A model generated the notes under the pieces. It saw only the letters and a list, made by a program, of their open reading frames with translations, had not been told where the DNA came from and did no database searches. 64,000 bases of DNA from positions 106,359,912-106,423,911 of the forward strand of contig CM043963.1 of the NCBI GenBank assembly GCA_014529385.2, written 5' to 3'. Source of the DNA: Adiantum capillus-veneris. Its lineage: Eukaryota; Streptophyta; Polypodiopsida; Polypodiales; Pteridaceae. A program made the position numbers and the translations under genes. Below, piece after piece: positions 27,601 through 38,527 of this stretch. Each line of letters starts with the position of its first letter. The first letter of the stretch is position 1.

Positions 27601-29156
27601 ACATAGAAATCCACTGCCTTCTTAATGCCAAAGGCCTCCACAGAGACATTTTTACAAATGCTTACACACCTAGCTTTGCTATTGTTTACCATCTTGACTT
27701 TAATTTCAGGTGTCTCATGGATGTGCATGCCTAGTTTTTGCATGAGTCTCTCTGTCATGATGCAAATTTTTGCACCCCCATCCACTAGACCTTTCCTAAC
27801 CAATCTTCCTTTGATGTAACAATCTAGCACAGGTGTGATATCCTCATTCATTTCAGCATGTGCAATTTTTACAACAGGAACACTCTCTTCTATCTTTCTC
27901 CTAGTGCTAACTGCCTTCGTGAAATCCCTCCTAACTTGTGGGCATAATGCAAGAAACTGAGGCCATGAGATATCAGGACCCTTACCTCTCATGTCTTCCA
28001 ATAGGTTGTATGGATCCATACCATGTCCAAGAGGAAAGTATTGGAGATTGATACGACGTCGAGTCCTCTTAGCTTCCTTGGTCTCCTTTGCCTTCTTGCC
28101 TCGTCCATGGTCACTCTGTGATGTGACACCTTCTTTTTCTTTACCTTTTCCTCGGCCACGCTTAATGCCATTTGCTTCCATGTCAACCTCATTTGATTTT
28201 GTCACCTCTACCACATGCACATTTGGGTCTGGCAAAGGTGGAACTCCTTCCACTCCTTGTGGAGGTGGTCTTGCTCCATTTGGCCTTTGTAGAAGCCTTG
28301 ATTGTTGACCAATTCCTTCACCTGCATTCATCACTGGGTAATTCAAGTTAGGTCTCCCTGGCTCCCCACGGGACCAAGGACAATTATACATCCCATGTCC
28401 AGACTCTCCGCAATTCCAACATTGTAAGACTCTCCTAGGTCGTGGATCTTGCTCTTCAGACTTCCTTGCTTGTACTTTTGGACCTATAGCTTGTGCAAGG
28501 TGAATTGACAAGCTGCTTAAAGATTCATTTAACTTATCAATCACTTCCGCCGTTACCTCAGGAAGCTCCCTAGATGTTGATGCTTCTGACATACCTTTGG
28601 GTCTAAGACCTTCTATTGGAACCTCTCCCCTTAGGCACTTGAGTTTTCTATATTTCTCAGCAGTCCTAGTTTCAGCTGCATCAAAGGTAGCAGGTGCACC
28701 CGCCTCAACTTTTATCTTAAGGTCAAGAAAGAGTCCGGCTATGAACCTCTCCTTCTTTAGGAACTCTGCACCATCACTAGGGTTAGCAACATTTCTCACC
28801 CATACAACCCAAAGACGTAGAAACTCTTGCTTGTACAAGTAGTAGTCATCTAGGTCTTTTTGCTTATGAGAAACAATGTCTTGCCATAGTTTTTGAGTGT
28901 TTTGGGGATCAAAGAAGTATCTCTTGAAATGATTCACAACTTTTGTGTAATTCCCTTTAACTTCCTTAGGCAACGAGTCAAACCAAGTGCTAGCATCTTA
29001 GTTAAGGACCACTTCAAACATCTCTACGCGTTCTTGATCAGTTACTATCCTCTTGATACTACAAGACATCTTGAAATTTGCTAAAAATAATTATGCATCC
29101 TCTCTAGGCTCTCCAAAGAAAAGAGGATATCCAGACATTTGGCGTTGGCTCTCCAT
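24642..29156 (-). pseudogene. E2 gag-pol polyprotein, stops only, no frameshift
   Basis: One continuous frame of 1,505 codons from ATG 29156 (MESQRQMSGYP) to 24642. In order: gag core with STWFDSLP; CCHC knuckle CWNCGESGHGMYNC (about 28420); retropepsin with DGGA in place of the usual DTGA or DSGA, and ILGRQW (about 27810-27550). RT follows with WRVCVDYR, MPFGLTNAP and FIDD (about 26620). Then come RNase H, a stub of a second RNase H (FFDGAFRR with a KAGGGLVL block, about 25740), and the integrase core. The integrase D, D, E lie in GIDAMGP, IVSDNGP and NGLVEK, with spacing D-x59-D-x35-E. The second RNase H jumps in frame into the integrase near 25685, losing its rest and the integrase zinc module. 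Seven in-frame stops: 29091 TAA, 28998 TAA, 27528 TAG, 27429 TAA, 26262 TGA, 26232 TAG, 26142 TAA. Confidence 0.9.
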
Positions 29157-29749
29157 TGAATTGATTTCAAAGTGATGCGTTTTTGTTTTTTCTTTCTTTA
29201 AAAGATTTACACAATCATATATTCTAAATTGCAATCTATTCTACAACAAAATAAAAATATTCACATCAAATGACCTATGATAATCAATAAGAGGTAGAAT
29301 GACAGGGTTTGGTGACGCGAGAATTTCTCCTACTCTTTGGGCATCAAACATGAAAACCATACGTTGTTGAAAGTGGATCTTTCTACTAATTGCAACATTT
29401 GTTCTAATGTGTGGAGTGAAATGGAAGGGAAAAACCTCAATTCCTGTGCCATTATCCATGGTCTATGCATGACCTAATTCTTAAAACAAAACAAAAATAT
29501 AGACGTCCAAACTAAGGTCGTACCTAATGACAGGCAAAATAAAGGGATTTACTGATGCGTTTATCTCTGCCAACCTAAGGAGACCTAAAATTCTACGAAT
29601 TACACGTTGAAATTGCAACTTAGTACTAACAATTATGTGTACCTTTTGCCTTACAATCGGAATGAAAGGATCATATAGATTCTCATGATTCATGCAACCT
29701 ACTTGACTATGCTAAAGGTTGAACCTACACAAAAACATACACAAGTTGG
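29157..29749 (-). other. E2 leader with two homologous short ORFs
   Basis: Between the primer site and gag lie two ATG-started minus-strand ORFs: 29693-29481 (70 codons) and 29459-29241 (72 codons). Their starts are 234 bp apart. The proteins align over much of their length. Both contain an ASPNPVILPLI / ASVNPFILPVI block and end in FDVNIFILL or LDVYIFVLF. They are best read as an old tandem duplication in the leader. Whether they are translated is unknown; the preserved ends could equally be shared ancestry. Confidence 0.6.
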
Positions 29750-29768
29750 TTCCTCAGTGGGGGCACCA
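29750..29768 (-). other. E2 primer-binding site
   Basis: On the minus strand TGGTGCCCCCACTGAGGAA starts three bases after the end of the 5' LTR. It begins TGG as expected for complementarity to the CCA end of a tRNA. I could not assign the tRNA with confidence. Confidence 0.6.
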
Positions 29769-29771
29769 ATT

Positions 29772-32370
29772 TGGGGCGGTCCGGGGCGGGCAATGAGAAG
29801 AGCGGCCTCTAAACACCCTTCGAGGCTCCCGTGCTGCTCAATTGGGGCTGGTACAAGCAAAATCAGAGACAACAACAACCCACAACTAGAAACCAAACAA
29901 GAAAAGGGGCACCACCTAGTTGTAGATGCGAACTAGGACGCACGTGATATCTCCTTGTACTCAAACACACAAAGAGAGGGGAACGCAAGATAGCCACACA
30001 CACCAAACACAAACATTCACCACGCTAGAGAGAGGTAAAGCGCACAAATCAACTTTAGCAACTCCGTCTTAGCCTTAAAGACTAGATGCACACAAAGCTT
30101 GATGAGAAATAGAGAGACAACACAAAACTTGACCTTGTTGCCAATACACAAATTGTCTTAGGGTCACGGGAGCCCTCTCACCGAGCACCCTCTTACAATT
30201 GAAAGTTTTGGCAAACAATTCAACAAGCCCTTAAACCACCAAGCATGAAATGGCACAACAAACTTCAAGGACAATATACCTTCAACCACCTGATGAGCCA
30301 ACTTATCAAGTCAATTTGGAGAGAAGAGTCGTAGTTGCAGCATACAATTGCACCCAAAACTATGAATCTTATTTATGGACAAGAGTAGGCTACAAGTGTA
30401 ATTGCAGAGTATAGTATCACTCCATTCCTCTAGATGGCATAACTAACTTCAAGCTTCTCCATGCACCTATGTGTAATGATGGAATAGAGCACTCACGATG
30501 CACACACTCTACACAACTAGGCTTGAAGAGTGGTGTGTTATGTGTTGAGAATGGTGTGGTGTAGTGTGATCATGTGATGATTTACAAGGGAGAGAAGGGC
30601 TCTATTTATAGATTTTAGAAGCCCCGATTAGGATTAGGCCTAATCAAGTTTATTTGAAGGAATAAAAGATTATGCATATTTTTTTATTTCTTATTTTAAT
30701 GAGGGTGGGTCTCTCTTGTCCTTTGGGTCACATGGATGTGGGCTCAAGGGAAGAGAATTATTGAGGATGATAGGAGAGAGGATTGAGTGAATAATTTGGG
30801 AGTGCCTACTCTAGTAGAGGGTGCATTTTACAATAAGGTTAGTGGTTAGTAGTTAGTAATTATCACTAAAAAATATTTACAAAATCATTCAACAAATGGT
30901 GAGATATATGATGAGAAAAGTTAGAGAAGGGATGAGCTTGTAAAGAGAGGTTGAAGCTTTGGAGAAGTTGACATTCACCTCTTTACAGCACCGGAAGAAG
31001 AAGTAGTCAGCATGGCGAAGCAGCGTGTGTCAATGAAGCTATGTTATTTCAAACCTTGGAAAATTCATGATAAAAGCCTTCATTTGCAGTGGTTATCCTT
31101 GGATTTTTGCTGATTTTTTGAAGTTCTTTACAAAGCTGAAGAGAGTATGGTAATATGGACATATATGTAGAGAGAAAGGGGGACACATAGGGTGTAGAAA
31201 TGGAGGATGAAGGCTATGGAGGTGTGAGAGATGTGGCAATGGTGAAGAGGCTGAATTAGGACATGGGAGTTGCAGGTTTGGGAGTGGAAAGGAGAGGGAG
31301 GAGTGTTTGTGAAAGAGGAAAATGATAAAGTGGAAGAAGGAGTGTGGCTGTATAGCATGGGCAAACTGGGGTCCACCAATAAAATTATAGCTCACAGCTC
31401 ATAGCGCAAAAAAATATGAAAAAATTTGAGGTGAAAGTTCAGCTCTCGAGCTACAACTTTTGTTTCTATTACCTTTTCAAATTTGGGGAGCATGTGATCT
31501 TTCAAAATTCAGCAAAACCGACTGTTTTTTCCATTGCACAAAGTCCTTGTGAGGTCTTTCTTCGGATGATTCTTTTGAATACCTCGAAGAGTAAGCTCCC
31601 CATGGTGCATGCATGCATTCCACATACCCTTGACCTTATTTGGTAGGTCTATAATTGAAGATATTGTTGAGATCATGATATAAATGAATAGTACAACTAA
31701 GAAAATCAAATATTGAGGGGTCTAAAAAATATGTACATGTCAAATATAAATAATATAGGCGGAAAAAATATAAAGGGGTCAAAATAAATCTCTCTCATTA
31801 TAAGTCTACCATAAAAAGATGAATATTTTTGGTGGTCTAATTTATGAGAGTAATAAAGAATAGATGTAGAAAGGAAAAAATCACAATAGTGAAAAAATAT
31901 ACACATAAATAGAACTAGTTTTTTTTTATTTTTGTAGGGATGGAGTTACACCAAAAATAAGAGAAGCTTGCATGAAATTATTTTTATATGGAATAAAGAG
32001 TATGCAAAATGGTAAGAAATTAAAATATGGTAATGGTGAGTCAATGTACATAGCATAAATAACACACCATAGGTAGAAATATTTAAATAAATACCAAAAT
32101 AATTATGAAAAATCCTTTTATTTAGGCCCTATATACAATAAAATATTTATACACAAATGGGCCATAATATTTTTTATTTTTTTATTTTTTTGGCTCAACT
32201 AGCCCAGTGACTAGGTAATCAAGGGTTTTTAAGAAGATATGGGAAAAGTCCCCTAACTCACACACACCTATATACAGTGAAATGATAGGGATAGCCACAG
32301 TGTTTGGATGATTTTGGTAGGGTGGGTTAACTCACTATGGCAATTACGGAAAGCCGAAAAACGTCTATCA
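29772..32370 (-). repeat. E2 5' LTR
   Basis: Direct repeat of 22015-24613 and of the same length. Sequence differences are scattered, with a denser cluster in the first 150 bp. It ends at 32370, after which CTAT (the target duplicate) and the rest of the E1 LTR follow. Confidence 0.93.
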
Positions 32371-32534
32371 CTATCTAACTAGGTGTTATGCTTTTTGTTG
32401 CTCTCTCCACCCAAGCACTCTTGTTAGTCTCATTAGGAATCTATTCTAATGAAATGCTCACTATGTTCATGCTATTTTCCGCTACGCACAAGTTACTAGG
32501 CCATTAAATGTTACATTGGTATTAGAGCAGAAGG
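32371..32534 (+). repeat. E1 5' LTR, right piece, with primer site
   Basis: 32371-32515 is the end of the E1 LTR and aligns with the reverse complement of about 7372-7500. It ends TGTTACA. One base later TGGTATTAGAGCAGAAGG (32517-32534) resembles the initiator-Met primer site TGGTATCAGAGC with one change. This fixes E1 as a plus-strand element. Confidence 0.75.
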
Positions 32535-32917
32535 TTTCTCTTTTCTTGCTCAAGAAGGGAGGTCCTCAAGCTAGCTATAAATGGTTGGTACTATTAATTG
32601 CATGTGAGTAAGTAGAATAGGGATTTTTTAGCCTTGCTTCGCCCCTACCTTTGTGCAGTTAACGAGGCATCACCGTCGAGATCTATGGTCTTAATAGTGG
32701 AGTCCTACGGGGCTGGCCTATGGCTTAACCACTATTGAGCTATTAGAAGCTTGACAGGAGCCGGTGTTGTTTTGATGTTGAACGACCCTCTCTTCTATTC
32801 CTTGCAATTAATGGTATTCGAGCCATGGGTACAGTAGCTTGAGTGCTTTTTCTAAAGGGGTAAAGAGGAGTAGCAACTAGGGCTTGAAGTGCCAAAGTAC
32901 ACCTAAAAGCTGTTAGA
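32535..32917 (+). other. E1 leader
   Basis: Untranslated stretch between the primer site and the gag start. It aligns with the minus-strand copy at 7080-7358. No ORF of note. Confidence 0.6.
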
Positions 32918-34462
32918 ATGGCTGACAATAGTAAAGAGAGTGAAATTAATGTTGATAACTTTGATTATGCTAATGACCAAGCTACTAATGATGCCTCGAT
33001 GCTTGTTAGCTATCTTGTTTCTAGGATTCAACAAGCCATGGGAAATCCATCCCTCCAAAGTGAAGTGCATTGGCAGCTTCATGCTCATGGGATTCTTCAA
33101 GCTCCCCACCATGACCAGAGAACACCTAGGAAGCCTCCTTGTGAGACTTCCAAAAGAGGTCTCTCTCTGATTTGGGAAGAAGAAGAGGATCCCTATGAAG
33201 GGCTCAAAAATTTTCTCCTTGATGATGCATCTCCTTCTCAAAGGAGAATTCAAGAGCCTCCATCGAAGGAACAAGAAAGAAGTGAGTCTCCCGTCACCTC
33301 GGTGGAGATGGCTCCACAAAGACGGCAGGTTAAACGCTCTCCATCACCTCCAAAACGGAGAAGACCATCGCATACTTCTCCACACCATACTTCAAAGAGG
33401 GATGACAAAAAGCAAGGGAAGAAAAAGGTGAGAAAGAGGACACCCTCTTCTCCATCTTCTTCATTCTCTTCCTCTTATGAAAGTGACGGTGAAGACAAAG
33501 AAGATCCAGGAAAGAAAAAGGCGAGAAAGAGGTCATCCTCTTCTCCATCTTCCTCAAATTCTTCATCTTCTGAAGAAAGCGATGGTGCAACTTTTGAACC
33601 ATAAAAAAGAACAGGCCATAGGAAATCCTATGTCGCGTGGAAGAGGTCGTCCAAGCTCAAGAAATTCAAAGAGGGGAGGGAAGAGAAGCTCTTTCCTGAC
33701 CTATGATGGCACTTTTGGTGCTACAGACAAAGTCTTGGCCTTTACCCAACAATATGATGCGGCGTTCGGAGATGAAGGCTTCACGGAGTCCTCTAAGCTA
33801 CGCCATGTATCTTTCAAAAGTCCGCCAGACAATGGTCGTCTAGCCTACGGGCCAACGGTGAAGCTCCACGAACATGGAAAGCTTTAAGAGATTCCATTAT
33901 GAAGTAGTTTTTGGCCACCGATGCCAAAGACAAAGTACTCACCGAATGGCGAAGCTTGAAGCTCTCTCCCTATGAATCCATCCACAAATATGTTGTCACA
34001 TTTTGGGACCTACAACTCAAAGCCACTATCTTCAAATAGTTGGATTTTGGAGAGCAAAAGTAGCAATTTTGTGCGGGCTTAACCGAAGAAATGGTGGAGT
34101 ATGTCAACTCCCAAAGGCCATGCACCATATCGGCGGTAATACATCATACTATGGTGGACTCTCAAATCAATTTACAAACAGGGGCTAAGAGGAATTCTAA
34201 GCCCCCTGAAAACAAGGGTTCCAATGAGCCTAAGGGGAAGGACAATGTCCAAAAGTCTCCTAAGGGCAACTCCAACAAAGCTAAAGAGAAGGGAGTTTAT
34301 AAAGTTAAAAATAAACTCTCTCCTAAAGAGCTTGAGCGTTATCGCAAGGATAATCGTTGTTTCAAGTGCGGCAAACAAGGGCATGCGTACCACGCTTGTC
34401 CCCAAAAGAACAACCGCCATGATCCTCCTAGAGCTACCTTGGTCAAAATCCAAGAGGAGTAA
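32918..34462 (+). pseudogene. E1 gag with Ser/Arg-rich segment and zinc knuckle
   Basis: The ATG at 32918 (MADNSKESEINVDN) opens 228 codons. Residues from about 140 to 225 are basic and serine-rich. They include two tandem copies of a GKKK(V/A)RKR...SSPSSS...ESDG unit, giving an RS-like low-complexity region. The frame ends at 33602. Gag then continues in another frame (SSFLTYDGTFGATDKVLAF, about 33700) and further frames (VLTEWRSLKLSPYESIHKYV, about 33940). A CCHC knuckle CFKCGKQGHAYHAC lies at about 34360. Two to three frameshifts and several stops make it non-functional. It follows the leader directly, and protease follows. Confidence 0.75.
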
Positions 34463-34524
34463 ACTCACCACAAGGATCTCCTCTATGCCATGCTTGGGGA
34501 AAGATAAGAGAACATAATTCTTTT

Positions 34525-35263
34525 ATGCTCTTTGACCCCGGTTCTACTCACAATTTTATATCTATAGAGTTGGCCACCAAGCTAGGCATACAAGCCTACG
34601 AGATGGGAGATGTCCTACCTGCCGCAGATGGTGCTTTCAAGGGGCAAGAAGCTTCAGTCACTCCCTTAATAGGGAAATTGAGGCTCCATGTCCAAGGCTA
34701 TGTGGACAAAGAGGACTTCTTTATCTCTCCTCTCAATCATGAGGATGTAATCCTAGGGACACCATGGTTTGATCGCATGGTTGCCAATGTTAAATTCCCT
34801 GAAAGGAGAATCTCCTTTAAGTTCATGGAAAAATATTTGTATATAGATGCTAAGGAAATGGGTAACACTACCCATTGTACATACACAAGATTTCAACAAG
34901 TCAATAAAGAGCTCTATTTCCATGTACATGATTTTTGTTAAAGATTCTCAAAAGGAACCTAATGTTTTAACAAAAGAAAATATACACAATCAAAAGGAAT
35001 TAGAGTTATCCAATTTTCTCAAGGGGTTTCAAGATGTCTTTATTGACGACATCCCTTGTGAGCTACCTCCTAAACGAGGCAATGATGACCATGCAATTGA
35101 ACTTCTTCCAGGAAGTTAACCACCTAACAAACCTCCTTATAGAGATTCTCAAGCTCAACAAGAGGAGATTATGCAGCAAGTGCATGAGTTAGTTGAGAAG
35201 GGCATGGTTAGGCCTAGCTCATCTCCATTTTGTTCTCTTGTGCTACTAGTGCAAAAGAAAGAC
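34525..35263 (+). pseudogene. E1 retropepsin and start of reverse transcriptase
   Basis: 34525-34941 encodes a retropepsin-like domain: LFDPGSTHNFISIELATKLG (DPGS in place of DTGS or DSGS) and VILGTPWFDRM. A frameshift near 34850 moves to a frame with FLKGFQDVFIDDIPCELPP, HAIELLPGS, a stop, PPNKPPYRDS, and EKGMVRPSSSPFCSLVLLV. These are the entry blocks of Ty3 RT. The gene stops abruptly at 35263, where the LTR of E3 begins. The rest of the RT is expected beyond the far end of E3, outside the window. Confidence 0.8.
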
Positions 35264-36177
35264 TGTTGGAGCCCCATTGGTCCACTGTTGTAATGAGCCC
35301 ATCTTGTAAAGCATATCAAATTCCCATTTTATGTCAAAGAAGTCTTATCATTTTGATCCATTCGTCTGGGTTATGTAAAGATTAATCAGTTAGTCAGGAC
35401 TCAGATTTATTCCCACTTTGTAATAATGAGTAAGAGAACCCCATGTACATTTTTGAGCTAAGGTGACTAAAGTATAAAAGTCACCTTAAAACCATTTTTG
35501 AATAACATTTGAATGTCGTACGAGTCTGAGAGGGAGGGAGAGAGAGAGAGTGAGTGTGTCTTATCCTCTTCGCTACGCGCTTCTCCCTCACCGGATTCAC
35601 GATGCAACCACACCATCGCGGTAATCTCTCCGAGAGCTACGTGCCCACGCTACGCATTCACCGTTTTGAGTTGATCGCGATCGATCCTTCCTCGAGCTTG
35701 TTTTGCTTGTAAGTAGCACAAACAGTGTATGTTTTCAATAATCAAGTGCTTTATGGAATGAGAAAGAGATTAGCTACACATAGATACTCATAAACTTAAG
35801 TTTCACCCACTTTTGGATTATGACCTGTTAGTCTATCGCGACTGTATTTGAGATAACTAGGGTTCAAATCTGGTGAGATTAGACTTGTAGGTAAGTATAT
35901 CCTAGTGAGAGGATGGTGCCTAGTAAGTTTGATGCAATTCCGAGTTCATTGGACGTGTAAACTGTGTTGTGAGCGTTTAGGGATAGAGTGGGTTGCATTC
36001 TACCAGGGTTAGTGATTGATGCATCATAAAAGTGTGTATGTGTAGATTGGTCTCAGCCTGACAAGCTAATGAGATTGCCTACGTGCACCTACGGGTTAGT
36101 CGTGTCATCGGATGATAAGAATGTTGTTTGTGTCGTGCTCGTGAGTATGAACAGGGGAGTAGTTTTGCCCTAAAACA
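35264..36177 (+). repeat. E3 5' LTR, 914 bp
   Basis: Starts TGTTGGAGCCCC directly after the broken E1 RT frame and ends TAAAACA one base before the primer site. It contains a half-copy of the element's palindrome (GTCTATCGCG at 35831-35840). The 3' LTR is outside the window, so the left edge rests on the TG start and the break in E1. Confidence 0.75.
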
Positions 36178-36178
36178 T

Positions 36179-36196
36179 TGGCGCCGCTACCGAGGA
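36179..36196 (+). other. E3 primer-binding site, tRNA-Asp type
   Basis: TGGCGCCGCTACCGAGGA lies one base after the LTR end. It resembles the tRNA-Asp site of Athila/Tat-like elements, as do the sites of E5 and of the LTR at 5073-6022. Confidence 0.75.
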
Positions 36197-37618
36197 CACA
36201 AGACCTTCAGTAGGGAGATCTACGTCACTCGTGTGATGGTTAGCTTAGTTTAGTTTTGACTAAAGAGAGCTTAAACTTTTAGAACAAGATCAAGATAGAG
36301 TATCCTGAGGTCTAGTGGATAGCAAGGAAGCCTGTGTCTTGCCGAGGGTCTGCGACTAGTTAGATTTAGTTAAGTAGGATAATGCGGAGTTATGGTTTTT
36401 GGTTTTGAGTGCTTGTTATACTTGTGAAGAAATAGAGTAGAAAAACGCTGTAAAACTGCAAAAAACAAACAAAAAGAAGAAACAATAAGGCAGTTTCTTG
36501 CCTTGAAAGCAAAACCCACCCCATATACCCTTGAAAGGGGTGAAAAGAGTCGACATTGAAATTTATGATCCAACACTCGAGAAAACATAAAAACTGCGAC
36601 CAAAACCAACAAAAAAAAGAAACAGGTGATTGTCATAAGGAAACACTAAGTGAGCCTAAAGAGGCCAAGAAGAGATATAACCATTAGCCAAGGGTAAACT
36701 GACTGTGTCATGGGGTATGACTAATGTTCACAAGTTTAAGATGAAGTGTCATCAAATTTGCATCACTTCAAGTGCAATGGAGTTGTGAATTGTCAGAGAA
36801 AAGTGAAATTTGTGAAGTGCTTGATTTTGAGGTCAAAATAAGTCCAAACTTCATAAAACTTGGGGGATAGACTTATATGGGCACAGGGAACAAGACTATG
36901 CAAAAAAATACAAAAAATTAAGTCCCCATTGCTCTCTGCCTGGTCTATCGCGATAGACTGATGAAGGTGGTGATTGACTAGCAACAAGCAAAAAAACCTT
37001 TACACCACAGGTTTAACACATCAATACAAGGGTACTCACAAAAATTGAGTGAATTTGAACACCATTTTGACCACAAAACTTCAAAACTGGTGTTTAGAGT
37101 TTGAATTCAGAGACAAGGACAAGAAGTCTTTGACCAAATGTCCAAACAGTGCCAAAATTGGTCAATGCACTACACAAGGGGAGGCTGAACCAACTGTGGT
37201 GAAAACTTGAGAAAAATGCTAAAATTGGAGAAAGTGCCTAGTCTATCGCGATAGACCAAGGAAATTGTTGCTGGGGAACTTTTCTTTCAAATTTTCCCTA
37301 GGGAGAGTTTTATCAGGGCCTAAATAGCAGACACACCAAAATTTGAGGCATTTAGAACACTGAAGGTCAATCTAAGGGTCAGATAGAGAATCAAGCTCTG
37401 ACTGAAATACTAAAATGGGACCAAAACCCAACCCAAGTGTCCAAACTTCATAAAACTTGAGGGATAGGCTATAGAGGGTAACTAGAACTCAAGGGTAAAG
37501 TCACAATTTTAAATTGACTTGTGCTGAGCAAATTGTTAGTCTATCGCGATAGACTAAGACAGTAGTAAATTAGACACTTTTTGCAATTTGTGACTATACT
37601 GCTAGGATATACTCTCTA
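36197..37618 (+). other. E3 leader, first part
   Basis: Long untranslated leader without coding frames, interrupted at 37618 by E4. Its second half carries the 298-bp repeat with the palindrome, listed separately. Confidence 0.65.
36943..37554 (+). repeat. 5' array of palindrome GTCTATCGCGATAGAC
   Basis: Perfect 16-bp palindromes lie at 36943-36958, 37241-37256 and 37539-37554, exactly 298 bp apart both times. The units between them are related but strongly diverged. For example, CTTCATAAAACTTG.GGGATAG occurs before the first and the third palindrome. An ACACCAAAATTTGAGGCATTT-like block lies about 90 bp after the second. All three core palindromes are identical. The array ends 64 bp before the E4 insertion. 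Confidence 0.9.
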
Positions 37619-37702
37619 TGTTAGGAAATAAGACGTAGCTAAATAGATAATTGAGTAGATTACTTAATGGAGAGAGACAGATTTATATACACGAGATTAT
37701 AG

Positions 37703-37793
<91 letters not shown>

Positions 37794-38440
37794 CACGATA
37801 TATGTGGTTCACCCAATGTGGGCTACGTCCACGGGAAAGCAGTCACTCAATGGCTTTAGTACTTCAAAACAAGAAGTAGTTTACAAAGGGATTATACCCT
37901 TAATGGAGCTCCCGCCTTGCTTCACTCTCACCACCTCACACTCACCTTGTTGCATCAACTTCACACTATGAAATGTGTGTAGAAATGGCCTCCTTTTATA
38001 GGCCAAAAGGGCTGCCCTCTCTTATGAGAGACAGCCATGTGTAGCCGCCCTTGTGCGAATAAGTCCAAATCGGACCCTCCAATCCGCCCATGTGTGGCCG
38101 CCCTTGAGAAGACAAGTCCGCTTTTGAATTCGGCCATCGGCCACCGGCCATTGACTTCCGACCACCGGCCATCGGCCATTGACTACCGGCCACCGGCCAA
38201 CCGACCGGTTGTTTTCCGACCACTTTCCGGCCGCCGTCCGGCCATAATATTCCGACGAAAAAGAATATTCCGGCAAAAAAAAGCCTTTAAAGTTGCCCTT
38301 GATTCTTGTCCGTGAAAATTTTGGTTTCTGGTGAGTGATTTTCCTTCACGCACGATGGCTTCTCCTCATAATGAGGGCCTTACAAATGTGCGCTTTTACC
38401 ACAGAAAATTACAAGGGTAAATCAGGCTCCATACTTAACA
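37619..38440 (-). repeat. E4 3' LTR
   Basis: TG...CA ends. It contains a (GA)n tract at 37706-37789 and a CCGGCCA-rich minisatellite at about 38134-38240. On the minus strand it is preceded by a purine tract (AAGTGGGAGAT, 38441-38451). Confidence 0.93.
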
Positions 38441-38451
38441 ATCTCCCACTT
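38441..38451 (-). other. E4 polypurine tract
   Basis: AAGTGGGAGAT on the minus strand directly precedes the TGTTAAGTATGG start of the 3' LTR, the expected place of plus-strand priming. Confidence 0.75.
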
Positions 38452-38527
38452 GGAGACTGATCTCCAAACCAAACCTGTGACTGCTTTCCATTCTGGCTTC
38501 TTATCCTTGAATGCCGATTGAAGATGA

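Larger units (their letters stand above)
22015..32370 (-). mobile_element. E2: Tat-like Ty3 LTR retrotransposon, 10,356 bp
   Basis: A complete minus-strand element. Its two LTRs (22015-24613 and 29772-32370) are both 2,599 bp, with TG...CA ends. CTAT flanks it on both sides as a 4-bp target duplication (22011-22014 and 32371-32374). Order on the minus strand: 5' LTR, primer site (29750-29768), leader with a duplicated short ORF, one gag-pol frame (29156-24642), polypurine tract (24614-24630), 3' LTR. By eye the LTRs differ by a few percent. It sits inside the LTR of E1. A remnant of a second, archaeal-type RNase H before the integrase points to the Tat group. In-frame stops and a deletion make it non-autonomous. 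Confidence 0.92.

Noticed and set aside
23336-31395. Pairs of about 100-aa open frames conserved between two sites (23336-23638 and 31093-31395)
   Set aside because: They lie in the two LTRs of E2 and are alike only because the LTRs are direct repeats; composition is low-complexity and no motif is present.
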